Assembly: GCA_008012115.1 (NCBI GenBank)
Contig: SSEB01000012.1
Span: 186,001 to 250,000 of the forward strand
Direction of reading: 5' to 3'
Origin: Nevskiaceae bacterium
GTDB lineage: Bacteria > Pseudomonadota > Gammaproteobacteria > Nevskiales > Nevskiaceae
DNA length: 64,000 nt
Shown: in pieces, positions 29,712 to 38,571 of the stretch
How positions within the stretch are numbered: the first letter of the stretch is position 1
Layout: each line of letters starts with the position of its first letter
Made by a program: the position numbers and the translations under genes
The notes under the pieces: model-generated
The model's input: the letters and a program-made list of their open reading frames with translations, nothing else
Told to the model about the DNA's origin: nothing
Databases searched by the model: none

Positions 29712-30833
29712 TCAGCCGTGATGATCGAGGACGATCCGGAGCATGCGGCGCAGCGGCTCCGCCGCGCCCCACAACAGCTGATCGCCGACGGTGAAGGCGC
29801 CGAGGTACTGCGGCCCCATGTTGAGCTTGCGCAGGCGGCCGACGGCGACGTTGAGCGTGCCGGTGACGGCTACCGGCGTGAGATCCTTCATCGAGGCCTC
29901 GCGCGTGTTCGGCACCAGCCGCACCCATTCGTTGTCGGCGCGGATCATCGCCTCGATCTCGGCCATCGGCACATCCTGCTTCAGCTTGATGGTCAGCGCC
30001 TGCGAATGGCAGCGCATCGCGCCGATGCGCACGCACAGCCCATCCACCGGGATCGGATTGCCCTCGCGGCCGAGGATCTTGTTGGTTTCGGCTTGGCCCT
30101 TCCATTCTTCCTTGGACTGGCCGTTGTCGAGCTGCTTGTCGATGTACGGAATCAGCGAGCCCGCCAGCGGCACGCCGAAGTTCTGCGTCGGGAAATCCGC
30201 CGCGCGCTGCGCGGCGGCGACCTTGCGGTCGATGTCGAGAATCGCCGAGGCCGGATTCGCCAGTTCGGCCGCAACCGCGCGCTCCAGCACGCCCATCTGC
30301 GACAGCAGCTCGCGCATGTTGGCCGCGCCGGCACCGGACGCCGCCTGGTAGGTCATCGCCGACATCCATTCGACCAGGTCCGCCTTGTACAGCGCACCGA
30401 CCGCCATCAGCATCAGCGACACCGTGCAGTTGCCGCCGACGTAGTTCTTCACGCCCTTGGCCAGCGCGTCCTGGATCACCGGCAGGTTGACCGGATCGAG
30501 GATGATCACCGCGTCGTCCTTCATGCGCAGGGCGCTGGCGGCGTCGATCCAGTAGCCGTTCCAGCCGCTGGCGCGCAGCTTCGGGTAGATCTCGTTGGTG
30601 TAGTCGCCGCCCTGGCAGGTGATGATGATGTCCATCAACTGCAGCGCATCCACGCTGTTGCCGTCCTTGAGCGCCGGCGTGTCCTTGCCGTTGACCTTCG
30701 GCCCCGGCCCGCCCGCCTTCGAGGTGCTGAAGAAATGCGTCTCCACCAGCGCGAAGTCGTTTTCTTCCTGCATGCGCTGCATCAGCACCGAACCCACCAT
30801 GCCGCGCCAACCCACCATTCCCAGCTTCTTCAT
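29712..30833 (-). CDS. asd: Aspartate-semialdehyde dehydrogenase
   Basis: A 373-residue NADPH enzyme converting aspartyl phosphate to the semialdehyde for lysine, threonine, methionine and diaminopimelate. The NADP motif [11 protein letters not shown] opens the protein and catalytic Cys136 lies in [23 protein letters not shown] is a family block near the C-terminus. Size matches the gammaproteobacterial form (about 367-370). It follows leuB after 12 bp. Confidence 0.97.
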   Translation of the reverse strand: MKKLGMVGWRGMVGSVLMQRMQEENDFALVETHFFSTSKAGGPGPKVNGKDTPALKDGNSVDALQLMDIIITCQGGDYTNEIYPKLRASGWNGYWIDAASALRMKDDAVIILDPVNLPVIQDALAKGVKNYVGGNCTVSLMLMAVGALYKADLVEWMSAMTYQAASGAGAANMRELLSQMGVLERAVAAELANPASAILDIDRKVAAAQRAADFPTQNFGVPLAGSLIPYIDKQLDNGQSKEEWKGQAETNKILGREGNPIPVDGLCVRIGAMRCHSQALTIKLKQDVPMAEIEAMIRADNEWVRLVPNTREASMKDLTPVAVTGTLNVAVGRLRKLNMGPQYLGAFTVGDQLLWGAAEPLRRMLRIVLDHHG

Positions 30834-30845
30834 GTTCGTGCTCTC

Positions 30846-31922
30846 TTACTTGCGAAGCGCGGCCACGACCGCGCTGCCCATTTCCTTCGTACCAATGATC
30901 TTGTCGCCCGGTTGCGCGATGTCGCCGGTGCGCTTGCCGTCCCTCAGCACTTTCTTCACCGCCGCGTCGATGCGATCCGACAGGTCGGCGCGGTTGAAGG
31001 TGTACTTGAACATCATGCCGACCGACAGGATCGTCGCCAGCGGATTGGCCTTGTTCTGGCCCGCGATGTCCGGCGCGCTGCCGTGGATCGGCTCGTACAA
31101 GCCCTTGTTGTTCTTGTCCAGAGACGCTGACGGCAACATGCCGATGGAACCGGCGAGCATCGACGCTTCGTCCGACAGGATGTCGCCGAAGATGTTGCCG
31201 GTGACGATCACGTCGAACTGCTTGGGTCTCTTCACCAGCTGCATCGCCGCGTTGTCGACGTACATGTGCGTCAGCTCGACGTCGGGATATTGCTGGCCGA
31301 CTTCGATCACGACTTCGCGCCACAGGCGCGAGGTCTCCAGCACGTTCTCCTTGTCCACCGAGCACAGGCGCTTGCTGCGCTTGCGCGCGGCCTGGAAGGC
31401 GACGTGCGCGATGCGCTCCACCTCCGGCCGGCTGTAGTGCATGGTGTCGTAGCCCTCGTCGGAACCGTCGGCGGCCTTGCGGCGGCCGCGCGGCTGGCCG
31501 AAATAGATGTCGCCGGTCAGTTCGCGCAGAATCAGCAGATCGAGACCCGCGATCACTTCCGGCTTGAACGAGGACGCTGCGGCCAACTCTTCATAGGCCA
31601 ACGCCGGACGCAGGTTGGCGAACAGGCCCAGATCCTTGCGGATGCCGAGGATGCCCTGCTCCGGACGCACTGCGCGCGGCAGGCTGTCGTACTTGGGGCC
31701 GCCGACCGCGCCCATCAGGATCGCATCGGCTTCACGCGCCGCCTTCTGAGTGGACGGCGGATACGGGTGACCCTCGGCATCGTAGGCCGCGCCGCCGAGA
31801 TGGCCGAACGACCACTCGATTGGCTCGCCCTCGGCCTTGAACACCTCGAGCACCTTCACCGCTTCCGCCATGATCTCCTGGCCGATGTAGTCGCCGGGCA
31901 GGATCAGAATTTTTTTATTCAT
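30846..31922 (-). CDS. leuB: 3-isopropylmalate dehydrogenase
   Basis: A 358-residue NAD-dependent enzyme of leucine synthesis. [33 protein letters not shown] and the metal-binding [18 protein letters not shown] are diagnostic. It lies downstream of leuC, leuD and an NTF2-like gene and upstream of asd in the same direction, so the leu operon is intact. Length is normal (about 360). Confidence 0.97.
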   Translation of the reverse strand: MNKKILILPGDYIGQEIMAEAVKVLEVFKAEGEPIEWSFGHLGGAAYDAEGHPYPPSTQKAAREADAILMGAVGGPKYDSLPRAVRPEQGILGIRKDLGLFANLRPALAYEELAAASSFKPEVIAGLDLLILRELTGDIYFGQPRGRRKAADGSDEGYDTMHYSRPEVERIAHVAFQAARKRSKRLCSVDKENVLETSRLWREVVIEVGQQYPDVELTHMYVDNAAMQLVKRPKQFDVIVTGNIFGDILSDEASMLAGSIGMLPSASLDKNNKGLYEPIHGSAPDIAGQNKANPLATILSVGMMFKYTFNRADLSDRIDAAVKKVLRDGKRTGDIAQPGDKIIGTKEMGSAVVAALRK

Positions 31923-31939
31923 CCGTCACTCGATTTTGC

Positions 31940-32296
31940 TTATACGTAATGCGCAACGGCCGTGTGCACGAGCCCGTCGCGGTTGAACTGGAAACTCTCC
32001 GCCGCCAGGCGACCCGTCTGGTTGCGGTAATGGATCACCACGCCCCGCATCGAGCGGAACACGCCCAGCAGCTCGAAGCGCAGGTCCGGCATGCGCTGCA
32101 GTGCCCGCGCCCAGTAGGTACCGACGGCGTCGTGTCCTCGCAGGGTGCCGCTGGGCTCGCCGGCAATCTCGACGATGAATGGCGAGGTCATCGAGAAATC
32201 CGGCGAGTAGTGCGACAGGATGCGCGGCAGATCGTGGGCGTTCCAGGACGCAATCCAGTCCTCCGCGAACCGTGTCGCCTGCTCGACGGAAATCAT
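31940..32296 (-). CDS. SnoaL/NTF2-like protein inside the leu operon
   Basis: A 118-residue NTF2-fold protein (SnoaL-like): helix FAEDWIASWNAHDLPRILSHYS, then beta-strand segments ending RDGLVHTAVAHYV. Such folds host small-molecule isomerases, hydratases or unknown functions, and no substrate can be assigned. It starts 7 bp after the leuD stop with a GAGGG ribosome site and ends 17 bp before leuB, so it should be co-expressed with leucine genes. It is not a standard leu gene. Confidence 0.8.
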   Translation of the reverse strand: MISVEQATRFAEDWIASWNAHDLPRILSHYSPDFSMTSPFIVEIAGEPSGTLRGHDAVGTYWARALQRMPDLRFELLGVFRSMRGVVIHYRNQTGRLAAESFQFNRDGLVHTAVAHYV

Positions 32297-32303
32297 GTCG
32301 CCC

Positions 32304-32942
32304 TCAGGCGAACAGCCAGGGCGCTTCGATCTTGCGCCTGGCCTCATAGGCACGGATCGCACCGGCGTGCTGCAAGGTCAGGCCGATCTCGTCGAGCCCG
32401 CGCACCAGGCAGTCCTTGCGGAAGGCGTCGATCTCGAAACCAAAGGCACGGCCGTCGGGCAGCACGACCTTCTGCGCCGGCAGGTCGATGGTGATGGCAG
32501 CAGCGGGATTCGCAGCCACCCGCTCGAAAATCGCCTGCACTTCGTCCGGCCTCAGGATCACCGGCAGCAGGCCGTTCTTGAAGCTGTTGTTGAAGAAGAT
32601 GTCGGCATAGCTCGGCGCAATCACGGCGCGGAAGCCGTAGTCGTCCAACGCCCACACCGCGTGTTCGCGCGAGGAGCCGCAGCCGAAGTTTTCGCGCGAC
32701 ACCAGGATCTGCGCGCCACGGTGCTCGGGCCGGTTCAGCACGAACTCGGGGTTCGGGCGGCGCTTCGCCACGGGAATGTCGAGATCGCCGGCGTCGAGAT
32801 AGCGCCAATCGTCGAACAGGTACTGGCCGAAGCCGGTGCGCTGGATCGATTTCAGGTACTGCTTGGGGATGATCGCGTCGGTGTCGACATTAGGACGGTC
32901 CAGCGGCGCGACCTTCGACGAAACCTGCGTAAAGGCCTTCAT
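32304..32942 (-). CDS. leuD: 3-isopropylmalate dehydratase small subunit
   Basis: A 212-residue swivel-domain subunit of isopropylmalate isomerase. [19 protein letters not shown] and [16 protein letters not shown] are family signatures. It overlaps the leuC stop by 4 bp, as usual for this obligate pair. Length is normal (about 200-215). Confidence 0.97.
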   Translation of the reverse strand: MKAFTQVSSKVAPLDRPNVDTDAIIPKQYLKSIQRTGFGQYLFDDWRYLDAGDLDIPVAKRRPNPEFVLNRPEHRGAQILVSRENFGCGSSREHAVWALDDYGFRAVIAPSYADIFFNNSFKNGLLPVILRPDEVQAIFERVAANPAAAITIDLPAQKVVLPDGRAFGFEIDAFRKDCLVRGLDEIGLTLQHAGAIRAYEARRKIEAPWLFA

Positions 32943-34345
32943 GAAAAATTCCTCACATCGACAAAGTGGCCGGCGATGCCCGCCGCGGCCGCCATCGCGG
33001 GCGACACCAGGTGCGTACGGCCGCCCTGCCCCTGACGGCCTTCGAAATTGCGGTTGCTGGTCGAGGCGCAGCGCTCACCCGGCTCCAGCCGGTCGGCGTT
33101 CATCGCCAGGCACATCGAGCAGCCCGGTTCGCGCCACTCGAATCCCGCGTCCTTGAACACGCGATCCAGACCTTCCTTCTCCGCCTGCGCTTTCACCAGG
33201 CCGGAACCCGGCACCACCATCGCCAGCTTGACGTTCGCCGCCTTCTGCTTGCCTTTGACGACGCTCGCCGCCGCACGCAGATCCTCGATGCGCGAGTTGG
33301 TGCAGGAGCCGATGAACACCTTGTCGATGACGATCTGCTCGATCGGCGTGTTGGCCTTGAGGCCCATGTAGGCCAGCGCCTTCTCCATGCCGGAACGCTT
33401 GACCGGATCGGCGACCTGCGCCGGATCGGGCACGCGCGCCGCCACCGGCAGCACCATCTCGGGCGAGGTGCCCCAGGTGACCTGCGGCTGGATGCTGGCG
33501 GCGTCGATCACCACCTCGCGGTCGAACTTGACGCCCTCGTCGCTGTGCAGCGTCTTCCACCAGGCGATGGCCTTGTCCAGGTTTTCACCCTTCGGCGAGA
33601 ACGGGCGGCCCTTCACGTATTCGATGGTGGTGTCGTCCACCGCAATCAGGCCGGCGCGCGCGCCGCCCTCGATCGCCATGTTGCAGACCGTCATGCGGCC
33701 TTCCATCGTCAACGCGCGGATCGCCTCGCCAGCAAACTCCACCGTGTAGCCGGTGCCGCCGGCGGTGCCGATCTCGCCGATGATCGCCAGCACGATGTCC
33801 TTGGCGGTGATGCCTGGCGCGACCTGGCCGCGCACGGTGATGCGCATGTTCTTCGACTTCTTCAGCACCAGCGTCTGCGTCGCCAGGGCGTGCTCGACTT
33901 CCGAGGTGCCGATGCCGAAGGCCAGCGCGCCAAAAGCGCCGTGCGTCGAGGTATGTGAATCGCCGCAGACCACGGTCATGCCCGGCAGTGTCGCGCCCTG
34001 TTCGGGACCGATCACGTGCACGATGCCCTGGCGCAAGTCATTCATGCGGAATTCGGTGATGCCGAATTCGGCGCAGTTGCTGTCCAGCGCGTCCACCTGC
34101 GTGCGCGAGATCGGATCGGCGATGCCGGCGCTGCGATCCGTGGTCGGCACGTTGTGGTCGGCCACCGCCAGGTTGGCCTGCAACCGCCAGGGCTTGCGGC
34201 CGTTCAGGCGCAGGCCGTCGAAGGCCTGCGGGCTGGTGACTTCGTGCACCAGGTGGCGGTCGATGTAGATCAGCGCGGAACCATCGCCGTTGTCACGGAC
34301 CACGTGCGCGTCCCACAGCTTGTCGTAAAGCGTCTTTGCAGTCAT
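32939..34345 (-). CDS. leuC: 3-isopropylmalate dehydratase large subunit
   Basis: A 468-residue aconitase-family subunit. [4Fe-4S] ligands are Cys348 (SCTNSR), Cys409 and Cys412 ([10 protein letters not shown]); the active-site segment [13 protein letters not shown] is clear. The start [14 protein letters not shown] is the family start. In its leader are an 11-bp perfect inverted repeat (34377-34399) and a 30-codon upstream frame whose stop overlaps the leuC ATG. It diverges from a LysR-type gene, a likely regulator. Confidence 0.97.
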   Translation of the reverse strand: MTAKTLYDKLWDAHVVRDNGDGSALIYIDRHLVHEVTSPQAFDGLRLNGRKPWRLQANLAVADHNVPTTDRSAGIADPISRTQVDALDSNCAEFGITEFRMNDLRQGIVHVIGPEQGATLPGMTVVCGDSHTSTHGAFGALAFGIGTSEVEHALATQTLVLKKSKNMRITVRGQVAPGITAKDIVLAIIGEIGTAGGTGYTVEFAGEAIRALTMEGRMTVCNMAIEGGARAGLIAVDDTTIEYVKGRPFSPKGENLDKAIAWWKTLHSDEGVKFDREVVIDAASIQPQVTWGTSPEMVLPVAARVPDPAQVADPVKRSGMEKALAYMGLKANTPIEQIVIDKVFIGSCTNSRIEDLRAAASVVKGKQKAANVKLAMVVPGSGLVKAQAEKEGLDRVFKDAGFEWREPGCSMCLAMNADRLEPGERCASTSNRNFEGRQGQGGRTHLVSPAMAAAAGIAGHFVDVRNFS

Positions 34346-34376
34346 GGTTGTCTCGTCAGGTCTCTTGCCCTCACCT

Positions 34377-34399
34377 CGCCACCGGCGTCGCCGGTGGCG
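34377..34399 (-). promoter_or_regulatory. Hairpin in the leuC leader
   Basis: CGCCACCGGCG and CGCCGGTGGCG form a perfect 11-bp inverted repeat around one base, 32 bases upstream of the leuC ATG. There is no T-tract and no leucine-rich leader peptide, so this is not an ordinary attenuator. It may act on translation or message stability, or be a protein site. Role unproven. Confidence 0.5.
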
Positions 34400-34448
34400 C
34401 GATCTGCGGTCGCGGGCTCCATCTCGGCGCGCATCTTAGGTCCGGCGA

Positions 34449-34495
34449 TTGCATAACTCCAATGAATCGTTTTTATATACTTCATTCCTGATTGG
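34449..34495 (+). promoter_or_regulatory. leuC/lysR intergenic operator and promoter candidates
   Basis: An AT-rich segment between the divergent leuC and LysR genes. Nested inverted repeats AATGAA-N14-TTCATT (34461-34486) and CCAAT...ATTGG (34459-34495) resemble a LysR-type operator. Rightward TTGCAT (34449-34454), 17 bases, TTTATA (34472-34477) is a possible promoter for the LysR gene. Autoregulation plus leu control is inferred from this layout. Confidence 0.5.
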
Positions 34496-34520
34496 CATTG
34501 ATCTGGAAAGGAGCGGATTC

Positions 34521-35384
34521 ATGGATACCCAGGCCCTCGCCGCCTTCGTCGAAGTCGCCGAATACGGCTCGTTCTCGCGCGCCGGTGAAACGTTGCACCT
34601 GTCGCAGCCGGCGATCAGCAAGCGCATCGCCGCGTTGGAGGAGCAGCTGGACCGGCCGCTGTTCGACCGCGTCGGCCGCCGCATCACGCTCACCGACGCC
34701 GGCCGCACCCTGCTGCCCTATGCCCGGCGCGTGCTGCAGGACGTGGAGGACGGCCGCCGCGCGCTGTCGCACCTGTCGGACACCGTCGGCGGACGGCTGT
34801 CGATCGGCACCAGCCATCACATCGGCCTGCACCGCCTGCCGCCGGTGCTGCGCGAGTTCACGCGCCGCTACCCCGACGTCGATCTCGACATCCATTTCAT
34901 GGACTCCGAGGTCGCCTGCCAGGCGGTGCTGGCCGGCAAGCTGGAGATCGGCATCGTCACCCTGCCGACGCAGTCCCTGCCGCACCTGGAGATGCGTCTG
35001 GTCTGGCCCGATCCGCTGACCGTAGTGGTCGCGCCCGAGCATCCGTTGGCGAGAAAGAAACGCGTGGCGCTGCCGGAGCTGGCGCAGCATCCAGCGGTGC
35101 TGCCGGACGAGGCCACCTATACCCACCGCATCGTCAAGGCCGAGTTGCAGAAGCACGGCGTCGAGCCACGCATCCGCCTCGCCACCAACTATCTCGAGAC
35201 GCTGAAGATGCTGGTCGGCATCGGCCTGGGCTGGAGCGTGCTGCCGCGTTCGATGATTGACGGCTCGATCCGCGCGCTCAGCGTCAGCGGCCTGGCGATG
35301 CAGCGCGATCTCGGCGTGGTCTGGCACGAGCGCCGCACGCTGTCCGGCGGCGCGCGGGCCCTGCTGCAGCAACTGCAGGCCTGA
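34521..35384 (+). CDS. LysR-family transcriptional regulator, probable leu operon regulator
   Basis: A 287-residue regulator with an N-terminal winged helix-turn-helix (about residues 3-62; FVEVAEYGSFSRAGETLHLSQPAISKRI) and a periplasmic-binding-like effector domain. The start has AAGGAG at 34508-34513; the frame opens earlier but without similarity. It diverges from leuC by 175 bp; in Pseudomonas a LysR gene also sits divergent to leuC, so leucine control is plausible. The effector is unknown. It converges on dedA with repeat copy 4 between. Confidence 0.9.
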   Translation: MDTQALAAFVEVAEYGSFSRAGETLHLSQPAISKRIAALEEQLDRPLFDRVGRRITLTDAGRTLLPYARRVLQDVEDGRRALSHLSDTVGGRLSIGTSHHIGLHRLPPVLREFTRRYPDVDLDIHFMDSEVACQAVLAGKLEIGIVTLPTQSLPHLEMRLVWPDPLTVVVAPEHPLARKKRVALPELAQHPAVLPDEATYTHRIVKAELQKHGVEPRIRLATNYLETLKMLVGIGLGWSVLPRSMIDGSIRALSVSGLAMQRDLGVVWHERRTLSGGARALLQQLQA

Positions 35385-35410
35385 ACACCGCGAAATCCGG
35401 CGTTACGGAC

Positions 35411-35524
35411 GCCACCCGCTGTGCTCCGGTTTGCCTTCAGATTCGTTATTATTTATTTAACGATTTTATAATCGATATATAATTAATAACATCCTGCAAT
35501 GCCGCCGGGATGAGAGCGGGTGGC
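35411..35524. repeat. 114-bp GC-armed, AT-cored repeat, copy 4
   Basis: Perfect arms GCCACCCGCT (35411-35420) and AGCGGGTGGC (35515-35524). Core 35445-35490 begins GTTAT and ends ATAAC, so both half-sites are intact and the element is nearly fully two-fold symmetric; 18 of 21 stem positions pair around a 4-base loop at the exact midpoint. It lies in a convergent gap, 26 nt after the LysR stop and 4 nt after the dedA stop. Confidence 0.95.
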
Positions 35525-35528
35525 GTGT

Positions 35529-36164
35529 TTACGGCGCTTTCCTGTCCTTCGCCCGCGCTGCGGCGACCTGCCGCTGCCGCCACAGCCAGACCAGCAGGAT
35601 CAGCAGGACCAGCACGATAGCGCACCACAGGCCGGTCTTGCCGCGATGCACCCAGGCCAGCAGCCAGTCGCGGTTGTCGGCGCCGATGTACCCGAGATAG
35701 ACCCAGAACGGCACACTGATCAACGCCGCCGCGCCATCGAGCAGCAGGAACTGGAACCAGGTCACGCGCCGGCTCCAGCCGGCGACGATGAAGATCGGCG
35801 AACGCAGCCCCGGCAGGAAGCGCGCGAGGAACAGCAGCCGGTTGCCATAGCGGTCGAACTTGCGCTGCACCAGCGCGCGGCGCTCGGGCGTCAGCAGCAG
35901 CGCCACCCAGCGCCAGCGCAGCGCGCGCTCGCCGAAGTGACGACCGATCAGGAACATGCTCAGGTCACCAATCAACACACCCGCCATGCCGACGCCGAAC
36001 ATGACGTGGACATTGGAATAGCCCAGCCCGGAGATGACGCCGCCAGCCACCAGGGTGATGTCCTCGGGGATCGGCACGCCGAAGCCACAGACCAGCAGCA
36101 CCAGAAACACGGCGAGGTAATCGTATTCGGCGAAAAGATCGATGAGTCGTTCGAGCAGCGGCAT
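35529..36164 (-). CDS. DedA family membrane protein
   Basis: A 211-residue inner-membrane protein with the DedA/SNARE-associated fold. The acidic motif GFGVPIPEDITLVAGG and the basic motif FLARFLPGLRSPIFIVAG are both present, with four or more hydrophobic segments. DedA proteins take part in lipid-carrier recycling and proton-motive-force maintenance; the substrate of this copy is unknown. The start MPLLERL gives normal length; 22 upstream codons are non-family. Confidence 0.9.
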   Translation of the reverse strand: MPLLERLIDLFAEYDYLAVFLVLLVCGFGVPIPEDITLVAGGVISGLGYSNVHVMFGVGMAGVLIGDLSMFLIGRHFGERALRWRWVALLLTPERRALVQRKFDRYGNRLLFLARFLPGLRSPIFIVAGWSRRVTWFQFLLLDGAAALISVPFWVYLGYIGADNRDWLLAWVHRGKTGLWCAIVLVLLILLVWLWRQRQVAAARAKDRKAP

Positions 36165-36253
36165 CCGCCAAAGATAACCGCTTCCGCGTTGCGGCTGCGA
36201 CCAAATCGGCCGCCGCTTCGTACAATGCACGGACTTCTCAACTGCCGATCTCC

Positions 36254-36658
36254 ATGAACGCGACCCACGATCTGATCCGCCGCTACTACGCCGCCTTCAA
36301 CGCCGGCGACTGGCCGAGCTTCTTCGCCCTGCTGACCGACAACGTCGCGCACGACATCAACCAGGGCGGCCGCGAAAGCGGCCTCGCCGCCTTCCGCGCC
36401 TTCATCGACCGCATGAACGCCAGCTACCGCGAGCAGATCGTCGATATCGTGATCTCGGTATCGCCGGACGGGACCCGCGCTGCCGCCGAGTACGTGGTGC
36501 TCGGCACTTATCTCAAGACCGACGAGGGCCTGCCGGAAGCGCGCGGCCAGACCTATCGCCTGCCCGGCGGCGCCTTCTTCGCAGTGCGCGACGGCAAGGT
36601 GGCGCGGGTCACCAACTACTACAACCTGCAGGACTGGCTGCGCCAGGTCGGCGCCTGA
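36254..36658 (+). CDS. Ketosteroid-isomerase-related NTF2-like protein
   Basis: A 134-residue NTF2-fold protein (YYAAFNAGDWPSFFALLTDNVAHDINQGG ... DGKVARVTNYYNLQDWL, given in part). The conserved helix, the histidine/asparagine pocket and the closing tryptophan match the ketosteroid-isomerase-related subgroup of unknown substrate. It diverges from dedA and heads a four-gene rightward set (GFA, GNAT, nitrilase-like) with gaps or overlaps under 10 bp, so co-expression is likely. Confidence 0.8.
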   Translation: MNATHDLIRRYYAAFNAGDWPSFFALLTDNVAHDINQGGRESGLAAFRAFIDRMNASYREQIVDIVISVSPDGTRAAAEYVVLGTYLKTDEGLPEARGQTYRLPGGAFFAVRDGKVARVTNYYNLQDWLRQVGA

Positions 36659-36665
36659 TCACGCC

Positions 36666-37094
36666 ATGACCGCGACCACCCTCACCGGCAGCTGCCTCTG
36701 TGGCGGCGTGCGCTACCGCATCGACGGACCGCTGCCACCGATCCAGATCTGTCACTGCAGCCAGTGCCGCAAGGCGCAGGGCACGCCCTTCGCCACCAAC
36801 GCGCCGGTCGATGAGACCGCGTTCCACCTGCTGAGCGGCGACGAGCTGCTGCGCAGTTACGAATCCTCGCCCGGCAAGCAGCGCGTGTTCTGCGGCCGTT
36901 GCGGTTCGCCCGTCTACAGCCGCAACGTGCGCGTGCCAGGCGTCTTGCGCATCCGGGCCGGCTCGCTCGACGAGCCGCTGACGGCGACACGCGCGGCGCA
37001 TTTTCACACCGCGTCGAAATGCAGCTGGTGGCCGCTCGACGACGACCTGCCGCAGTACCCGCAGGCCTACCTGCCGCCGCCAGCCTCGCCATGA
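36666..37094 (+). CDS. GFA (glutathione-dependent formaldehyde-activating) family zinc protein
   Basis: A 142-residue beta-fold protein with the GFA/Mss4-like zinc cysteines: CLCGGVRY, CHCSQCRK and FCGRCGSPVY. Family members bind zinc; catalysis of glutathione-formaldehyde adduct formation has been shown for some and is doubtful for most. It lies 7 bp after the NTF2-like gene and overlaps the GNAT gene by 4 bp (ATGA). Confidence 0.88.
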   Translation: MTATTLTGSCLCGGVRYRIDGPLPPIQICHCSQCRKAQGTPFATNAPVDETAFHLLSGDELLRSYESSPGKQRVFCGRCGSPVYSRNVRVPGVLRIRAGSLDEPLTATRAAHFHTASKCSWWPLDDDLPQYPQAYLPPPASP

Positions 37095-37681
37095 GCCTGC
37101 GCCTGGAGTCACTATGCGGCCGTGACATCGCACGGCGGCTCGATGCCCTGGCGGCGCTGCGCATCGCCGTCTTTCGCGAGTGGCCGTATCTCTACGAAGG
37201 ATCGCGCGACTACGAGATGCGCTACCTGCAAACCTACCTCGACTGCCCGCGCAGCCTGGCAGTGTTGGTCTGGGATGGCGACGCCTGTGTCGGTGCCTCC
37301 ACCGTGCAGCCCCTGGCCGACGCGCCGCGCGACATGCAGCAGCCATTCATCGACGCCGGCATGGACTTGTCGCGCATCGACTACTTCGGTGAGTCGGTCT
37401 TGCTGCCGGCCTACCGGGGGCGCGGCCTGGGCGTGAAATTCTTCGAGCTGCGCGAAGCCCATGCACGCAAACTCGCCCTGCCGGTTTGCGCCTTCTGCGC
37501 CGTGCAGCGACGCGACGACGACCCGCGACGCCCGGCCGGTTACGTGGCCAACGACGCCTTCTGGACGCGACGCGGTTACCGCAAGCAACCCGCCCTGCAC
37601 ACCACGCTGCAGTGGCCGGACATCGGCGAAACCGCCGCCAGTGCCAAGCCGATGACCTTCTGGCTTCGGGAGTTGCCATGA
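37091..37681 (+). CDS. GNAT-family acetyltransferase paired with a nitrilase-like gene
   Basis: A 196-residue N-acetyltransferase fold. The acetyl-CoA loop is seen in LLPAYRGRGLGVKFFELREAH, with FWTRRGYRKQP near the C-terminus. Substrate unknown. It overlaps the GFA gene and the nitrilase-family gene by ATGA each. The tight pairing of a GNAT with a carbon-nitrogen hydrolase suggests they act on the same small amine or amide, which is inference. Confidence 0.85.
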   Translation: MSLRLESLCGRDIARRLDALAALRIAVFREWPYLYEGSRDYEMRYLQTYLDCPRSLAVLVWDGDACVGASTVQPLADAPRDMQQPFIDAGMDLSRIDYFGESVLLPAYRGRGLGVKFFELREAHARKLALPVCAFCAVQRRDDDPRRPAGYVANDAFWTRRGYRKQPALHTTLQWPDIGETAASAKPMTFWLRELP

Positions 37682-38571
37682 GCCGGCTGCGGCTGGCGGC
37701 GGCGCAGTTCCCGGTGTCGGAACCGGCGCGCTGGCAGGTCTATGCCGACCAGGTGACGAGCTGGGTAAGCGACGCCGCGCGTCACGGCGCGCAGTTGCTG
37801 GTGTTTCCCGAGTACGCGGCGATGTCGCTGGCGGCGATGTTTGATGACGCCACGCGGGCCGACCTCGCCGCGCAGGTCGCGGCACTGCAAACCCTGCGCG
37901 AGGACTACCGCGCCCTGCATATCGCGCTGGCGCGCGAACATGGTGTCTACCTGCTCGCCGGCAGTTTTCCCTGGCGTCGTGACGACGGTCGTGTCGTCAA
38001 CCGCGCCTGGTTGTGCGCGCCGGACGGCCGCAGCAGCTACCAGGACAAGCAGATCATGACGCGCTTCGAGCGCGAGAGCTGGAATGTGACACGCGGTGAC
38101 GGGCTGCGCGTGTTCCGCACGGCGCTGGGCACGCTGGCGATCAACATCTGTTACGACTGCGAGTTTCCGCTGCTGGCGCGCGCCCAGTGCCAGGCCGGTG
38201 CCACGCTGCTGCTGGTGCCCAGCTGCACCGACACCCTCGCGGGCTACCATCGTGTGCGCGTCGGCGCCCAGGCGCGGGCACTGGAAAACCAGTGCGCCGT
38301 GCTGCAGGCGCCGCTGGTCGGCGCCGCCCCATGGTCGGCCGCCATCGACGTCAACACCGGCGCCGCTGCGCTTTACGGTCCGCCGGATCGCGGCTTTCCT
38401 GACGACGGCGTGATCGCCATCGGCCGCCTCGACGCGCCGCAATGGCTGTATGCCGACCTCGAGGCCGACGTCGTGGCCCGCGTGCGCGCCGAAGGACAGG
38501 TGCTCAATCACCGCCACTGGTCCGAACAGGGCGACACGCCCCTGCCGCCGGTCGAGGTCGTCGACCTCTAG
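37678..38571 (+). CDS. Carbon-nitrogen hydrolase (nitrilase superfamily)
   Basis: A 297-residue enzyme with the full catalytic triad of the superfamily: Glu in LLVFPEYAAMS, Lys in YQDKQIMTRFE and Cys in INICYDCEFPLL. Likely an amidase; the exact substrate cannot be read. It overlaps the preceding GNAT gene. Its stop TAG shares the palindrome CTAG (38568-38571) with the stop of the opposing MFS gene, so the two genes overlap tail to tail by 4 bp. Confidence 0.9.
   Translation: MSRLRLAAAQFPVSEPARWQVYADQVTSWVSDAARHGAQLLVFPEYAAMSLAAMFDDATRADLAAQVAALQTLREDYRALHIALAREHGVYLLAGSFPWRRDDGRVVNRAWLCAPDGRSSYQDKQIMTRFERESWNVTRGDGLRVFRTALGTLAINICYDCEFPLLARAQCQAGATLLLVPSCTDTLAGYHRVRVGAQARALENQCAVLQAPLVGAAPWSAAIDVNTGAAALYGPPDRGFPDDGVIAIGRLDAPQWLYADLEADVVARVRAEGQVLNHRHWSEQGDTPLPPVEVVDL

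Noticed and set aside
29573-29794. Small plus-strand frame in the asd-fimV gap
   Set aside because: Its translation is Arg/Pro/Gly-rich, it overlaps the asd end on the other strand, has no ribosome site and no recognisable domain.
32514-32524. GCCACCCGCT inside leuD as another repeat arm
   Set aside because: It is a single arm within a conserved coding region, with no partner arm 94 bp away and no AT core.
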